A stretch of 64,000 nt of DNA from Caballeronia sordidicola (GTDB lineage Bacteria > Pseudomonadota > Gammaproteobacteria > Burkholderiales > Burkholderiaceae), in NCBI RefSeq assembly GCF_002220365.1, contig NZ_MTHB01000234.1, positions 62,001 to 126,000 of the forward strand. Reading direction: 5' to 3'. The notes under the pieces are model-generated. The model was not told the DNA's origin and did not search any database. It saw only the letters and a program-made list of their open reading frames with translations. Both the position numbers and the translations under genes were made by a program. Of the stretch, positions 10,280 to 19,451 are shown in pieces; the first letter of the stretch is position 1, and every line of letters begins with the position of its first letter.

Positions 10280-11170
10280 TCATTTTCCCTTCCGGGCCGC
10301 CAGCAATCCGTTGAGGCCTGCGGCAAAGCCGTCCTTATCGTTCGTGGCCGACACAAACGTCGCGTGCGATTGCACGTCTGCGCACGCCTGCCCCATGACA
10401 ATGGAAACGCCGGCCACGTCGAACATGGCGACGTCGTTGCCCATGTCCCCCAACACCGCCACGTTTTCCAGTGCAACGCCCGCCAGCCGCGCCAATTCGC
10501 GCACGCCCTCGCCTTTGTTCGCGAGCGGATGCGTGATGTCGAGGTAATAGGTTTGTGAGCGCATCGCCATGGCGCGGCCTTTGAGCGTGTCCTGAAACTC
10601 CGCCTCCTTTCGTTGCAGCAGCGCCGCGTCTTTCGTCGACGCCACGATCTTTTCGATCGAGTCCAGGTCGATATCCTCAAAACGCTTGACCACCACCGCG
10701 TCGTATCCCACCGTCCGGCGCTCCAGCGGCACATATTCGCCGCCGGGATTCGTGATGTACCACTGGTCGTCAATGAACACCCACGCGTCCACTGCGTCGC
10801 GCTCCAGGCTTTCCAAGGCCGTTTGCGCGGCGTCGCGCGGCAGCCAGTGGGCATTCAGGGTTTTCCAGCCGGCGGGATCGACGAGTTTGCCGCCGTTGAA
10901 AGCGGCAAACGGCGACTGGACCCCAAGCGTTTCCACGATCGAATGCATGCCCTTGCCCGGCCGGCTGCTCGCCACCGTGAAGCGGACACCCGCGGCAGTG
11001 AGATTGCGCACGGCTTCCTTCGCGGGCTCACCAAGCGATTTGTCCGTGTAGAGCAAGGTGCCGTCACAATCCGAGATCACGAGTTCGACCTTTGCCAGCG
11101 CCGCCAGCGCCTGCTCCGGATCGCCATGACCCGGACCGAGCTTCAGACCGGTAGCGCCAATGGATGTCAT
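10280..11170 (-). CDS. Cof-type HAD phosphatase
   Basis: A soluble HAD-superfamily hydrolase of 296 residues, likely a sugar-phosphate phosphatase. Motif I is VISDCDGTLL (nucleophile Asp 34, acid/base Asp 36), motif II TVASSRPG (Ser about 69), and motif IV GDMGNDVAM near 243. The large insertion between motifs II and III is the C2 cap typical of Cof-type enzymes. It starts inside the last codons of ppgK with a 4-bp ATGA overlap and lies in one direction with ppgK and zwf, so it is probably co-expressed with glucose 6-phosphate metabolism; its own substrate cannot be deduced. Confidence 0.87.
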   Translation of the reverse strand: MTSIGATGLKLGPGHGDPEQALAALAKVELVISDCDGTLLYTDKSLGEPAKEAVRNLTAAGVRFTVASSRPGKGMHSIVETLGVQSPFAAFNGGKLVDPAGWKTLNAHWLPRDAAQTALESLERDAVDAWVFIDDQWYITNPGGEYVPLERRTVGYDAVVVKRFEDIDLDSIEKIVASTKDAALLQRKEAEFQDTLKGRAMAMRSQTYYLDITHPLANKGEGVRELARLAGVALENVAVLGDMGNDVAMFDVAGVSIVMGQACADVQSHATFVSATNDKDGFAAGLNGLLAARKGK

Positions 11171-12003
11171 TCAAACGCTCCAGCGGGTAATTGCCGCGTC
11201 TCGCGCACTGAACGCGGGTGCCAGAGCCGCGCGCCGCCTTCGATGCCCGCCTCGTTCGAGACCACTTTCACGTTATCCGGCAAGTCGAAATTGAGATTGG
11301 CTGCGTTGCCGCCGCCAATCCACAGACGGTCGTAGTTCACGAGTGAACTCAGGATACCGATGATCTTCTCCACCCGGCGATTCCAGCGCTTGTTGCCGGC
11401 CTTGTCGCGCGCCGCATTGCCGATATATTCGTCGTACGTCTTGTTCTTGCTGACCGGATGATGCGCCAGCTCGAGATGCGGCATGAGTTCGCCATCGCGG
11501 AAAAGCGCAGTGCCTGCGCCCGTGCCAAGCGTCAGTACGAACTCGATGCCGTTCCCTTCGATGGCGGCAAGCCCCTGCATTTCGGCGTCGTTGATAATGC
11601 GCACCGGCAGGTTCCCCAGGTGCACGGCCAGCATCTGCGCGAGCGGCACGTTGCGCCAGAATTCGTTGCCGAGGTTTGGCGCGGTCAGCACGTGGTTGTC
11701 CCGCACTACGCCCGGAAAACCAATCGAGATCTGCGTGGCCGGCAGCGGCGTCAACAGCGGCCCGACCAGTTCCACCAGCTTCTGTACCAACACATCCGGC
11801 GGGCACGGATGCGGCGTGGCCACCTTTACCCGCTCGGTTTCCATCTTCCCGTGGGCATCGATAATCGCGGCCTTCAGGCCCGTGCCGCCCACATCGATCG
11901 CAAGAATCCGTTCTTTCGCAATCGAGCGCCTGGCTGTCTTACCTGCGGCTGTCTTGCTTGCTGCGGTCTTCTTCACTGCTGTCTTGCGTGCTGCTGTCCC
12001 CAT
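11167..12003 (-). CDS. ppgK: Polyphosphate glucokinase (ROK family) with Lys/Ala-rich N-terminal tail
   Basis: Phosphorylates glucose using inorganic polyphosphate (and often ATP). The start at 12003 follows GGAG closely and gives 278 residues. Residues about 3-28 form a low-complexity tail of repeated K-T-A-A units, like a histone H1 tail. The catalytic fold begins with the phosphate loop DVGGTGLKAA (37-46), then IGFPGVV, the NDAE catalytic Asp region, and the second phosphate motif LGTGAGTALF, all in the PPGK order. The gene sits 10 bp after zwf, so glucose would be phosphorylated and oxidised by one transcript. The tail is not needed for the fold and may bind polyphosphate or nucleic acid (inference). 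Confidence 0.88.
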   Translation of the reverse strand: MGTAARKTAVKKTAASKTAAGKTARRSIAKERILAIDVGGTGLKAAIIDAHGKMETERVKVATPHPCPPDVLVQKLVELVGPLLTPLPATQISIGFPGVVRDNHVLTAPNLGNEFWRNVPLAQMLAVHLGNLPVRIINDAEMQGLAAIEGNGIEFVLTLGTGAGTALFRDGELMPHLELAHHPVSKNKTYDEYIGNAARDKAGNKRWNRRVEKIIGILSSLVNYDRLWIGGGNAANLNFDLPDNVKVVSNEAGIEGGARLWHPRSVRETRQLPAGAFE

Positions 12004-12013
12004 ACTGTTCTCC

Positions 12014-13567
12014 TCAGTTCTTGTCGTCGTGATCGGGTTTCTGCGTGTGCTCGTCCGCCAGCGGGCGCCAGGCGCGGCCATCGGCCTTCAACAGCTCATC
12101 GGCTTCCTTCGGTCCCGCGCTGCCCGAAGCGTAGCCATGCACCGGCAACGGCCCGCCTTCGGGATGCAGCACGCCGTCCACAGCCGCCCAGCTTGTTTCA
12201 ATGCTATCGGCGCGCTGGAACAACGTCTCGTCGCCGAGCATACAGTCGTACAGCAACGTTTCGTAACCGACGTTCGGCTTCTCGTCGAAGAAATCGCCGT
12301 ATTTGAACGATGACTTGACGGCTCCGACCTGCATCACCGGCCCGGGCACTTTCACGTTGAAATCAAAGGTCGTGCCGTGTTCCGGGTCAATACGCAAGGT
12401 CAGCACATTCGGCACGAGGGTGTCCACAGGCGTGTCGCGAAACAGCAGGAACGGCACCGCTTTCAGCTGCACCGATATCTCAGTGCGCCGCGCCGTCATC
12501 CGCTTGCCGGTGCGCAGATAAAACGGCACGCCGGCCCAGCGCCAGTTCTCGACGAACACCCGCGCCGCCGCGTACGTCTCGGTCTGGCTATCCGGCGCGA
12601 CATCGGCTTCTTCCCGATACCCCGCCATGGTCCCCGATTTTTCGTACTGCCCGAGCACCACGTCATTGGGTTTCAGCGGCTGGATGGCATCGAAGATTTC
12701 GGCTTTCTTGTCGCGCACGGCTTCCGCATCGAATGAATTCGGCGGTTCCATGGCGACCATGCCGAGCAACTGGAACAGATGGTTTGGCACCATGTCCCGG
12801 AAGGCGCCCGTCTGCTCGTAAAACCCGCCGCGCGCTTCGACGCCAATGGTTTCCGCCGCCGTGATCTGCACGTGATCAATATATTCGCGCCGGAAAATGG
12901 GCTCGAACAACGCGTTCGCGAAGCGCACCGCGAGGATGCTCTGCACGGTGTCCTTGCCGAGAAAGTGATCGATACGATAAATCTGGTTCTCGCCGGCGAA
13001 CTTGAGAATGCTCTCGTTGAGATCCTTCGCCGATGCGTAGTCGTGCCCAAAAGGCTTTTCGATCACCACGCGCCGGAAGCCCTGGTCACTTTCCTTCAGC
13101 AATCCCGCTCGGCCAAGTCGCTCGACGATCGGCTTGAAGAAGCGCGAACTGACAGCGAGATAAAAAATGACATTTCCACTGTCGCCCAGCGTCTGCTTGA
13201 GCTTGTTGAATACGTCGTCAGTCTCGAACTCGCCAGCCACGTATTGCAGGCGATCCGCGACCCAGTTCCACGCTCGGTCGTCGAGTTTGGACGTGTGGAA
13301 GGCGCCGGCTTTATCCGCGGCGAAACTTTTCAGCGACTCGGTCAGCTGGTCGCGCCAGGCGCTCGTCTCGAGCTCGCCATGGTTCACGCCAATGATCTTC
13401 ATCTTGTCGTCAAGCAGGCCATCGGACGACAGGTTATACAGCGCCGGCATCAGCAGCCGCTTGGTCAGGTCGCCGGCTGCGCCGAAGATGACGAGCGTGC
13501 AAGGCGGAGCGGGATGCTTGCCGGCAGGCTGCGGGGAGGAAGTTGCGGTAGCGAGTGGGGTCGACAT
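12014..13567 (-). CDS. zwf: Glucose-6-phosphate 1-dehydrogenase
   Basis: Oxidises glucose 6-phosphate to 6-phosphogluconolactone, giving NADPH and feeding the Entner-Doudoroff or pentose phosphate route. The 517-residue protein has the NADP-binding motif IFGAAGDLTKR (27-37), the conserved EKPFGHD segment and the active-site signature RIDHFLGKD near residue 200, followed by the C-terminal beta-sheet domain. A Pro/Thr-rich N-terminus of about 20 residues precedes the fold. First gene of zwf-ppgK-HAD on the minus strand; divergent from the nat gene across 215 bp. No HexR-type operator was recognised there. Confidence 0.96.
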   Translation of the reverse strand: MSTPLATATSSPQPAGKHPAPPCTLVIFGAAGDLTKRLLMPALYNLSSDGLLDDKMKIIGVNHGELETSAWRDQLTESLKSFAADKAGAFHTSKLDDRAWNWVADRLQYVAGEFETDDVFNKLKQTLGDSGNVIFYLAVSSRFFKPIVERLGRAGLLKESDQGFRRVVIEKPFGHDYASAKDLNESILKFAGENQIYRIDHFLGKDTVQSILAVRFANALFEPIFRREYIDHVQITAAETIGVEARGGFYEQTGAFRDMVPNHLFQLLGMVAMEPPNSFDAEAVRDKKAEIFDAIQPLKPNDVVLGQYEKSGTMAGYREEADVAPDSQTETYAAARVFVENWRWAGVPFYLRTGKRMTARRTEISVQLKAVPFLLFRDTPVDTLVPNVLTLRIDPEHGTTFDFNVKVPGPVMQVGAVKSSFKYGDFFDEKPNVGYETLLYDCMLGDETLFQRADSIETSWAAVDGVLHPEGGPLPVHGYASGSAGPKEADELLKADGRAWRPLADEHTQKPDHDDKN

Positions 13568-13782
13568 AGGGTTCTTTTAAAGAAGAGTTGAGCGCACTGC
13601 TTATTAAAGACCATGTTGGGCACGTCACAGTTCCAAATCCTGCCCAAACGATCTGCTTCTGCATTTTCGACTTCTGCGTGGCGTATGCAATATGTAATCG
13701 GCGCGCGGGCTGTGCCGTAGAATGTCGGCACCTCGCGGCGGCTCGCCCGGCCTCGTTTCCATTCCCCGTGCAGGAGTTCCAC

Positions 13783-14661
13783 ATGAATCAGACACTCTCC
13801 CCGGCGCAACTCGCCGCTTATTTCGACCGCATCGGCTACACCGGGCCTCAGCAGGCTACATCAGAGACGCTATACGCGCTGCACAGGCTGCATCCGCAAG
13901 TCATCCCGTTCGAAAACCTGGACGCCCTGCTCGGGCGCACGCCGCGTCTCGATCTGGAGTCCGTGTTCGCCAAGCTCGTGAGCGCGCGGCGCGGCGGGTA
14001 TTGTTATGAACACAACCTCCTGTTTCGCGCCGTGCTCGACACGCTCGGCTTCGACACCACGGGGCTCGCCGCGCGTGTACTGTGGAACGACCCGGCTGCC
14101 ATGACCCCGCGCACCCACATGATGCTGCTGGTCGAAACGCCCGACGACACCTGGCTCGCGGATGTCGGCTTCGGCAGCATGACGCTCAGCGCCCCGCTGC
14201 TGTTCGACACGGGCCGCGAACAGGCGACGCCGCACGAGCCGTTTCGCCTCGACCTGATCGAGCGCGGCGATTTCCTCCTGCAAGTGAAGCTCGGTGATGC
14301 CTGGCGGCCAATCTACCGGTTCGACCTCGAACCGCAATTTCCCGCCGACTACGCCATGGCGAACCATTATGTGTCGACGTATCCCGAGTCGATCTTCGTT
14401 GACCACCTGATCGCGGCGCGGGTCATGCCCGGAGAGCGGCAGACCTTGTTCGACACGACCCTGAGCCAGCGTGGCAAGACAGAATCCAAACGCGAGCTCA
14501 CAAGCGCTGAAGAATTGCGCGGCGTGCTGCAGGACGTGTTCGGACTCGCATTGCCCGCCAAGGATTCCGATACCCGCCGTGAAACCCCAGCCAGCGGACT
14601 TGACGACGTGCTCGAGCGCATCGTGCGGTTGTCAACGTCCATCACGTCCACTGCGTCCTGA
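13783..14661 (+). CDS. nat: Arylamine N-acetyltransferase
   Basis: Transfers acetyl from acetyl-CoA to arylamines and hydrazines. The start at 13783 (MNQTLSPAQL) has CAGGAG upstream; the frame is open 65 codons further but non-coding in appearance. The catalytic triad is complete: Cys 74 in RRGGYCYEHN, His 112 in RTHMMLLV and Asp 127 in LADVGFGS. The product is 292 residues, slightly longer than average NATs because of a C-terminal extension after the third domain (about 245-292). It may be followed closely by the PBP gene (8 bp gap), though the two functions are unrelated. Confidence 0.93.
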   Translation: MNQTLSPAQLAAYFDRIGYTGPQQATSETLYALHRLHPQVIPFENLDALLGRTPRLDLESVFAKLVSARRGGYCYEHNLLFRAVLDTLGFDTTGLAARVLWNDPAAMTPRTHMMLLVETPDDTWLADVGFGSMTLSAPLLFDTGREQATPHEPFRLDLIERGDFLLQVKLGDAWRPIYRFDLEPQFPADYAMANHYVSTYPESIFVDHLIAARVMPGERQTLFDTTLSQRGKTESKRELTSAEELRGVLQDVFGLALPAKDSDTRRETPASGLDDVLERIVRLSTSITSTAS

Positions 14662-14669
14662 TCGTCACG

Positions 14670-16373
14670 ATGCGTAAAACCGACAAGCGAGCCCATGAAT
14701 CTTATCGGACACCCGTGAAAAACGCAGTGCTCGAAAACCGGCTGCCCCGGTGGCGCTCCACACTGGTCGTGGTGCTGATTTTCAGCGCGTTCGCGTCACT
14801 TGCCGCGCGTGCGTTGTGGGTGCAGGTCGTGAACCAGGACTTTTATATCGGCGAGGGGCAAAAGCGCTATCAACGCACCCTGGAACTCAGCGCGACACGC
14901 GGGCGCATTGTCGACCGCCACGGCGCGATGCTGGCCGTGAGTCTCGTGACCTATGCGATCTGGGCGACGCCCTCGCGCTTGGATCGCGCGACCCTGCCAG
15001 GAATCGCTCGCCTGATCGATATGCCCGAAAAAGAACTGGCGCGCCGCCTCGACGGTACACGCTCATTCGTACTGCTTAAGCGGCAAGTCGATGCCGACAC
15101 GGCCACGCGTATCGCTGAAACCGGGCTGGCAGGCGTAACGCTAGTGGCCGACACGAAACGCTTCTATCCCGAAGGAGAATCGGCGGCTCACGTCGTCGGC
15201 TTTACCGATAACGAAGACAAGGGTCAGGAAGGCATCGAACTCGCAGCAAACGAGCGGCTGACTGGCGAGCACGGCCAGCGCGAAGTGATTCGCGACCGGC
15301 TTGGGCGCGTGGTGTCGGAGATCGGCGAAGTGGCGTTGCCGGAGAATGGCGAGACCATTCATCTGACTATCGACCGCCGTATCCAGCAACTCGCGCACAC
15401 GCAGCTGGCCGCCGCCATCGCGAAGCATCGCGCGCGTGCGGGCAGCGTGGTCGTGCTCGATGCGAAGAATGGAGAAATCCTCGCGCTCGCAAACTATCCG
15501 ACCTTCGATCCCAACGACCGTGCGCGCCTGACCGGCGAGCAATTGCGCAACCGCGCGCTGACCGACACCTTCGAGCCGGGCTCCACCATCAAGCCGCTAG
15601 TGGCGGCCTTGGCTATCGACCTGGGCTACGTGCGGCCGGACACGCGTATCGATACATCGCCGGGAACGTTCAAGCTTGGGCCGAACGTGATCCACGATAC
15701 GTCGAACCACGGGGTCATCACGGTCTCCGAAGCCGTGCAGATGTCGAGCAATATCGCGTTGACGAAACTCTCGCTCAAGCTTCGCCCGCAGACGGTGTGG
15801 GACAAGTATCGCGAATACGGCATTGGCCAGGCGCCGGACCTGACTTTTCCGGGCGCGGCCACCGGACGCCTGCGGGCATACGAACGCTGGCGTCCGATCG
15901 AGCAGGCGACGATGGCCTATGGTTATGGCCTGTCGTTGTCGCTATTGCAGATTGCACAGGTTTATACGGCCTACGCGGGCAATGGCGAGTTCCGGCAGTC
16001 CACCTTGATTCGCGGCCAGGCTGCGCGGGAACCCGTGCAAGTCACGAAACCCGCGACTGCGGCGGCTGTGCGCGACATGCTGGAACTCGCGATGGGACCC
16101 CGTGGCACGGGACGTGCGGCAGCGGTGGATGGGTATCGTGTGGGCGGGAAGACAGGCACGGCGCGCAAACAGGTTGGGCGCACGTATGCGGCGAACAAGT
16201 ATCGCGCGTCGTTCGTCGGCATGGCGCCGATGAGCGACCCGCAAGTTATAGTCGCCGTGATGATCGATGAGCCGTCAGCCGGCTCCTACTACGGCGGGAC
16301 CGTGGCAGGGCCGGTGTTTTCAGGCGTGGTCGGTGGCACCATGCAGCTTCTCGGCGTGCCGCCGGATGCCTGA
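14670..16373 (+). CDS. Class B penicillin-binding protein (PBP2/FtsI-like transpeptidase)
   Basis: Crosslinks peptidoglycan in the periplasm. One N-terminal membrane anchor (about 30-50), a dimerisation domain with RGRIVDRHGAMLA (about 77-89), and a C-terminal transpeptidase domain. The active-site motifs are present: STIK (nucleophile Ser 305), SSN (about 362-364) and KTG (494-496). At 567 residues it matches FtsI-type class B PBPs. No mur or fts genes flank it, so it is probably an additional paralogue outside the division cluster. The ATG at 14670 lacks a good ribosome site; GTG at 14715 is an alternative. Confidence 0.9.
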   Translation: MRKTDKRAHESYRTPVKNAVLENRLPRWRSTLVVVLIFSAFASLAARALWVQVVNQDFYIGEGQKRYQRTLELSATRGRIVDRHGAMLAVSLVTYAIWATPSRLDRATLPGIARLIDMPEKELARRLDGTRSFVLLKRQVDADTATRIAETGLAGVTLVADTKRFYPEGESAAHVVGFTDNEDKGQEGIELAANERLTGEHGQREVIRDRLGRVVSEIGEVALPENGETIHLTIDRRIQQLAHTQLAAAIAKHRARAGSVVVLDAKNGEILALANYPTFDPNDRARLTGEQLRNRALTDTFEPGSTIKPLVAALAIDLGYVRPDTRIDTSPGTFKLGPNVIHDTSNHGVITVSEAVQMSSNIALTKLSLKLRPQTVWDKYREYGIGQAPDLTFPGAATGRLRAYERWRPIEQATMAYGYGLSLSLLQIAQVYTAYAGNGEFRQSTLIRGQAAREPVQVTKPATAAAVRDMLELAMGPRGTGRAAAVDGYRVGGKTGTARKQVGRTYAANKYRASFVGMAPMSDPQVIVAVMIDEPSAGSYYGGTVAGPVFSGVVGGTMQLLGVPPDA

Positions 16374-16566
16374 ACGTCCGCGATGGTCCGCGACGTCTGG
16401 CAAGCGGGTAGGCAACGGCGGGTTTTCGTCCTTGCCGGTCAGGACCCGCGCGAGGGCCCGCGAGGATTTGCGCGGACGGAAAACGTAAGGCCGCTATGCT
16501 GTAATGTCGGATTGCCGTAATCGAACACTTCGTTGTGAAGGCGGTCGCAAACCTTGAAAGGACACC

Positions 16567-16902
16567 ATGAAAAAGATTGCCTGCGCTCTTGCGCTTCCGC
16601 TGTTCTTGTTGCAAGCCTGTACCACCCAGTTCCATAACGCCGATGCCGGTCAGCCGGAGGTCGAAACGGCGCCTAACGCGTCGGTGGCGAGCATCGTCCA
16701 GTGCCTGACGGATGAAGCGAAGAAACACAACGCCACGTTCAAGCAAACACCTATCCCCCAAGGCACGATGCTCGAATTCGGTGATTCGAACGTGATCAAG
16801 GTTCGCTTCGATAACGGCGAAACGTCGTACCGGTTTTATCCGGGCGAGCGGCATGTGTCGAACCTGTGGCTCGAAGGTGCGAGCAAGAAATGCGCGCCTT
16901 GA
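16567..16902 (+). CDS. Small putative lipoprotein
   Basis: The 111-residue product has a signal peptide with a lipobox (LLQAC, Cys 18), so it is probably a lipoprotein anchored in the cell envelope. AAAGGA precedes the ATG. The mature part has two further Cys residues (in IVQCLTDE and at the end KKCAP) that could form a disulfide, and a C-terminal beta-rich stretch (IKVRFDNGETSYRFYPG). No family recognised. It stands alone downstream of the PBP gene. Confidence 0.75.
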   Translation: MKKIACALALPLFLLQACTTQFHNADAGQPEVETAPNASVASIVQCLTDEAKKHNATFKQTPIPQGTMLEFGDSNVIKVRFDNGETSYRFYPGERHVSNLWLEGASKKCAP

Positions 16903-16992
16903 GTCTGACTTCGACCTTGAAGCAGGTTGGCGAGGTGGTTCATGACGCCGGTCTGACAACATCTTCGGCCTTGCTTTTTTACCGGTTCGATC

Positions 16993-17271
16993 GTGCGCTC
17001 GACTAAAGCCATCAACGCCGTGGAGCGTCTCAAGACACGCTCCGGCAACCCGCACTATGCCGCCGTCAGCCTGAGCGGCGCGCTGTTCTATCTCGTCGAT
17101 CGCGCGGCAAGCGGTGAGCAAAAACTGTCCGCACCACAGACCATGGATGATTTCGTGGCTTTTGTGAACGGGCTCAGGCCAGAGAAACCGCGACGCGTCA
17201 GCAAGCTCGACCTGGCCATGGACGAGCAGATAAAACGCAGCGGCAAGTCTCGGAGTCCAGAAGACGAGTGA
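16993..17271 (+). CDS. Small hypothetical protein
   Basis: 92 residues from a GTG start (MRSTKAINAVERLKTRSG); no strong ribosome site is visible. The sequence looks coding: an N-terminal basic helix, a hydrophobic AVSLSGALFYLVDRA segment (about 24-38), a DDFVAFVNGLRPEKPRRVSKLDLAMDEQIKR helical part and an acidic C-terminus. Likely soluble. I do not recognise a family and the neighbours give no clue. Confidence 0.5.
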   Translation: MRSTKAINAVERLKTRSGNPHYAAVSLSGALFYLVDRAASGEQKLSAPQTMDDFVAFVNGLRPEKPRRVSKLDLAMDEQIKRSGKSRSPEDE

Positions 17272-17637
17272 CGCATTTTCGCGGGCGTCTTTTCGCGGGC
17301 GTCACACGATGTCTTTGGACCTGGTCAACGCACCTGCGCTGTTGAAACCGCTTCGTATCAATCTCTCGATCGCCCTCTTGCCCGCACGAGATCCCACTGC
17401 CGGTTCCAAGCATTGTTCCGCCGGGTATTAGCCTCGTTCGGCGCACTCGCTTCGTGGCCCAGCACACGGAAAACGTTTGCATCGGCCGGTTCATCGTGCG
17501 CTCGGTGCCTTCAATGTGCGATTTCAGACAGTGCATGCATCCTGCCCTTGCGACTATGCATCAACGGTCGAATCAAACCGGGGGCCGCCCAACGCGACCA
17601 TAAACGCGCAGGCGAAGGGGTATAGCTGGACGCAGCA
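17272..17637. other. 366-bp intergenic stretch with a 14-bp direct repeat
   Basis: No convincing gene. Just after the upstream stop there is an exact tandem duplication TTTTCGCGGGCGTC (17276-17289 and 17290-17303); its first copy can pair with the GACGC at the stop codon to form a weak hairpin followed by TTTT, a possible terminator. The rest shows nothing that I can name. Confidence 0.4.
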
Positions 17638-18015
17638 ATGAACGCACCAGTCATCGAGAGAATCGACAGCGCGCTCAGAAGCTGGCCGGCAAGAATGGGG
17701 TGCAGGATGAAAGCCAAAAGATCGCCGACGTCAGAAGGCCCAAGAACGTCGACACAAGCCGACGCGGAACTTCAGCATATCGAACGGGCAATAGGCCAGT
17801 TACGGGCGATGAGTCATCAACCGGCCGGTACGCTCAACGTTGAGTACTGGCAGGAACGCTTGACCGCGGTCTGCACCGGTTACGTACTGGTGCCGGCGCA
17901 AAGGCGCCGGGTAGATGCATTGCGCAAAGTGCTGGACTTGTTCTCGCAACCACAGGACGACCCCAGTACCGGGCGTAAAAGAACAACCAACAGGCTTTGG
18001 GCGAAAGCGGCGTAA
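17638..18015 (+). CDS. Small hypothetical protein
   Basis: 125 residues from ATG 17638, or 102 from ATG 17707 (MKAKRSPTSEGP), which has GGTGCAGG just upstream and where the sequence becomes more protein-like. The middle part is helical and charged (ELQHIERAIGQLRAMSH), followed by a conserved-looking LNVEYWQERLTAVCTGY segment and a basic tail. No membrane segment or signal. Family not recognised; start uncertain. Confidence 0.5.
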   Translation: MNAPVIERIDSALRSWPARMGCRMKAKRSPTSEGPRTSTQADAELQHIERAIGQLRAMSHQPAGTLNVEYWQERLTAVCTGYVLVPAQRRRVDALRKVLDLFSQPQDDPSTGRKRTTNRLWAKAA

Positions 18016-18353
18016 CTACGGCGCTTTCGCCATCGCGCTTCGTGCGCGAAATCGACGGCGGCCTTCGGGTCGCCAGATGTCGTGTTTCAGGCGTGCTTCG
18101 ACCTCACGATAAATATTCTTACCATAAGCTTTCGAACTATCGCGAGGCCGAACGCGCTCCCGGGTCTCGCCCGCGCCGCTGTGCGCCCTAGCGCCCCGTA
18201 AGTCACATAAAGAGGCCCCGGTCCGCTGACTCTCGTCGTGCGCAACCGCTCAAGCCTCGATTCTTCACACGGGAACAAGCTTAGCGGGAATGCTTGGTTT
18301 GGCAGGCCGCGAAGCGTCGCTAAGATCGTGGCTCGTTCCGTCAGTGAATTGCC
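18016..18353. other. 338-bp intergenic stretch
   Basis: No gene, clear hairpin or repeat seen. AT-richer sequence at about 18105-18140 might contain a promoter for the downstream desaturase gene, but no clean boxes stand out. Confidence 0.3.
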
Positions 18354-19379
18354 ATGAGCCTTTATATAGATGATGCTCAACGCCATCGAATCCAGCAACT
18401 ACGCGCGTCCTGGCGCTGGCGCAGCGAATGGCCCACCTGGCTTCTGATCGTGGCCGTATATGGCGGCTGGTTCGCGACGGCGCTTAACGCACGGTCGATC
18501 GGAATACCGCTGGCGGTAAGCATCCTCGCCGTGCTGTCGTGCCTGTATTTGTCATTGCAGCATGAACTCCTGCACGGCCATCCGACACGCTTTCCCTTAT
18601 TCAACGCGCTGCTCGGCGTCGCCCCGCTCGCGGTCTGGTTCCCTTACGCGGTGTATCGCGAGTCGCATCTGCGCCACCATGACGACGTCCATCTCACCGA
18701 TCCCGATCTCGACCCGGAAAGCTATTTCGTGTCCGCTGAACGCTGGCGCGGCGCCGGGGTGGTTGTGCGTTTCCTGCTGGTTGTCCGCAACACGCTCTTG
18801 GGGCGCATCCTGCTCGGCCCCTGGTTTTCCATCGTGGAAACGATTCTGTCGGCGTTCACCCAGATTGCACGGGGCAATGGCCGTATCGCAGGAGCGTGGG
18901 CCTTGCATCTCGTCCTGCTCGGACTGCTAGCGACATGGCTCGAGCGCCGCTGCGGCATCAGTCCCGCGCTTTTCATAGTCGGCGTTGGGTATCCGGCGCT
19001 CGCGTTAAGTGCGATCCGTTCGTTCCAGGAACATCGCGCAGCCGATCACGTCGCCGAACGCTCAGTGATCAACGAAGCGTCGTGGGCCTGGCGCCTTCTG
19101 TTCCTCAACAACAATTTTCACGCCGTTCATCACGACCTGCCGAGCGTGCCGTGGTTTGCGGTGGCAAGCGTCTATCATGGGCATCGCGGTGCGTATCTGG
19201 CGCGCAATGGCGGTTTTATCGTGCGCGGTTATCAAGAATGGCTTGTGCGGCATGGCGTCCAACCGATTGCGCCCGCGTTGCATCCGCTTCATGCACGCGC
19301 CGCCGATCAGATGGCACAGGCTAAGGCGGGGTCCGCCGGCTCAGCAACGCTTGGCGGTGACGCGGCGCAGCCCGTCTGA
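18354..19379 (+). CDS. Membrane fatty acid desaturase-family protein
   Basis: A di-iron membrane enzyme that introduces double bonds or hydroxyls into lipids. The 341-residue product has several hydrophobic helices and the three histidine boxes: HELLHGH (70-76), HLRHH (105-109) and HAVHH (about 257-261). Box spacing fits the desaturase/hydroxylase superfamily. The exact substrate (acyl lipid, sphingolipid or carotenoid) cannot be told. No electron donor gene is adjacent. The downstream PhnD-like gene lies 72 bp away and could be co-transcribed. Confidence 0.85.
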   Translation: MSLYIDDAQRHRIQQLRASWRWRSEWPTWLLIVAVYGGWFATALNARSIGIPLAVSILAVLSCLYLSLQHELLHGHPTRFPLFNALLGVAPLAVWFPYAVYRESHLRHHDDVHLTDPDLDPESYFVSAERWRGAGVVVRFLLVVRNTLLGRILLGPWFSIVETILSAFTQIARGNGRIAGAWALHLVLLGLLATWLERRCGISPALFIVGVGYPALALSAIRSFQEHRAADHVAERSVINEASWAWRLLFLNNNFHAVHHDLPSVPWFAVASVYHGHRGAYLARNGGFIVRGYQEWLVRHGVQPIAPALHPLHARAADQMAQAKAGSAGSATLGGDAAQPV

Positions 19380-19451
19380 CGTGTCTTTCCGGCCGGATGC
19401 CGGTATGGGTGGCGGTATTGATATCGGCTGGCGCAACGGGAAAGAATTTGC

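Noticed and set aside
13572..13584. Short TTCTTTT-AAAGAA dyad as a HexR site before zwf
   Set aside because: Does not match the HexR consensus that I know and is too short to support.
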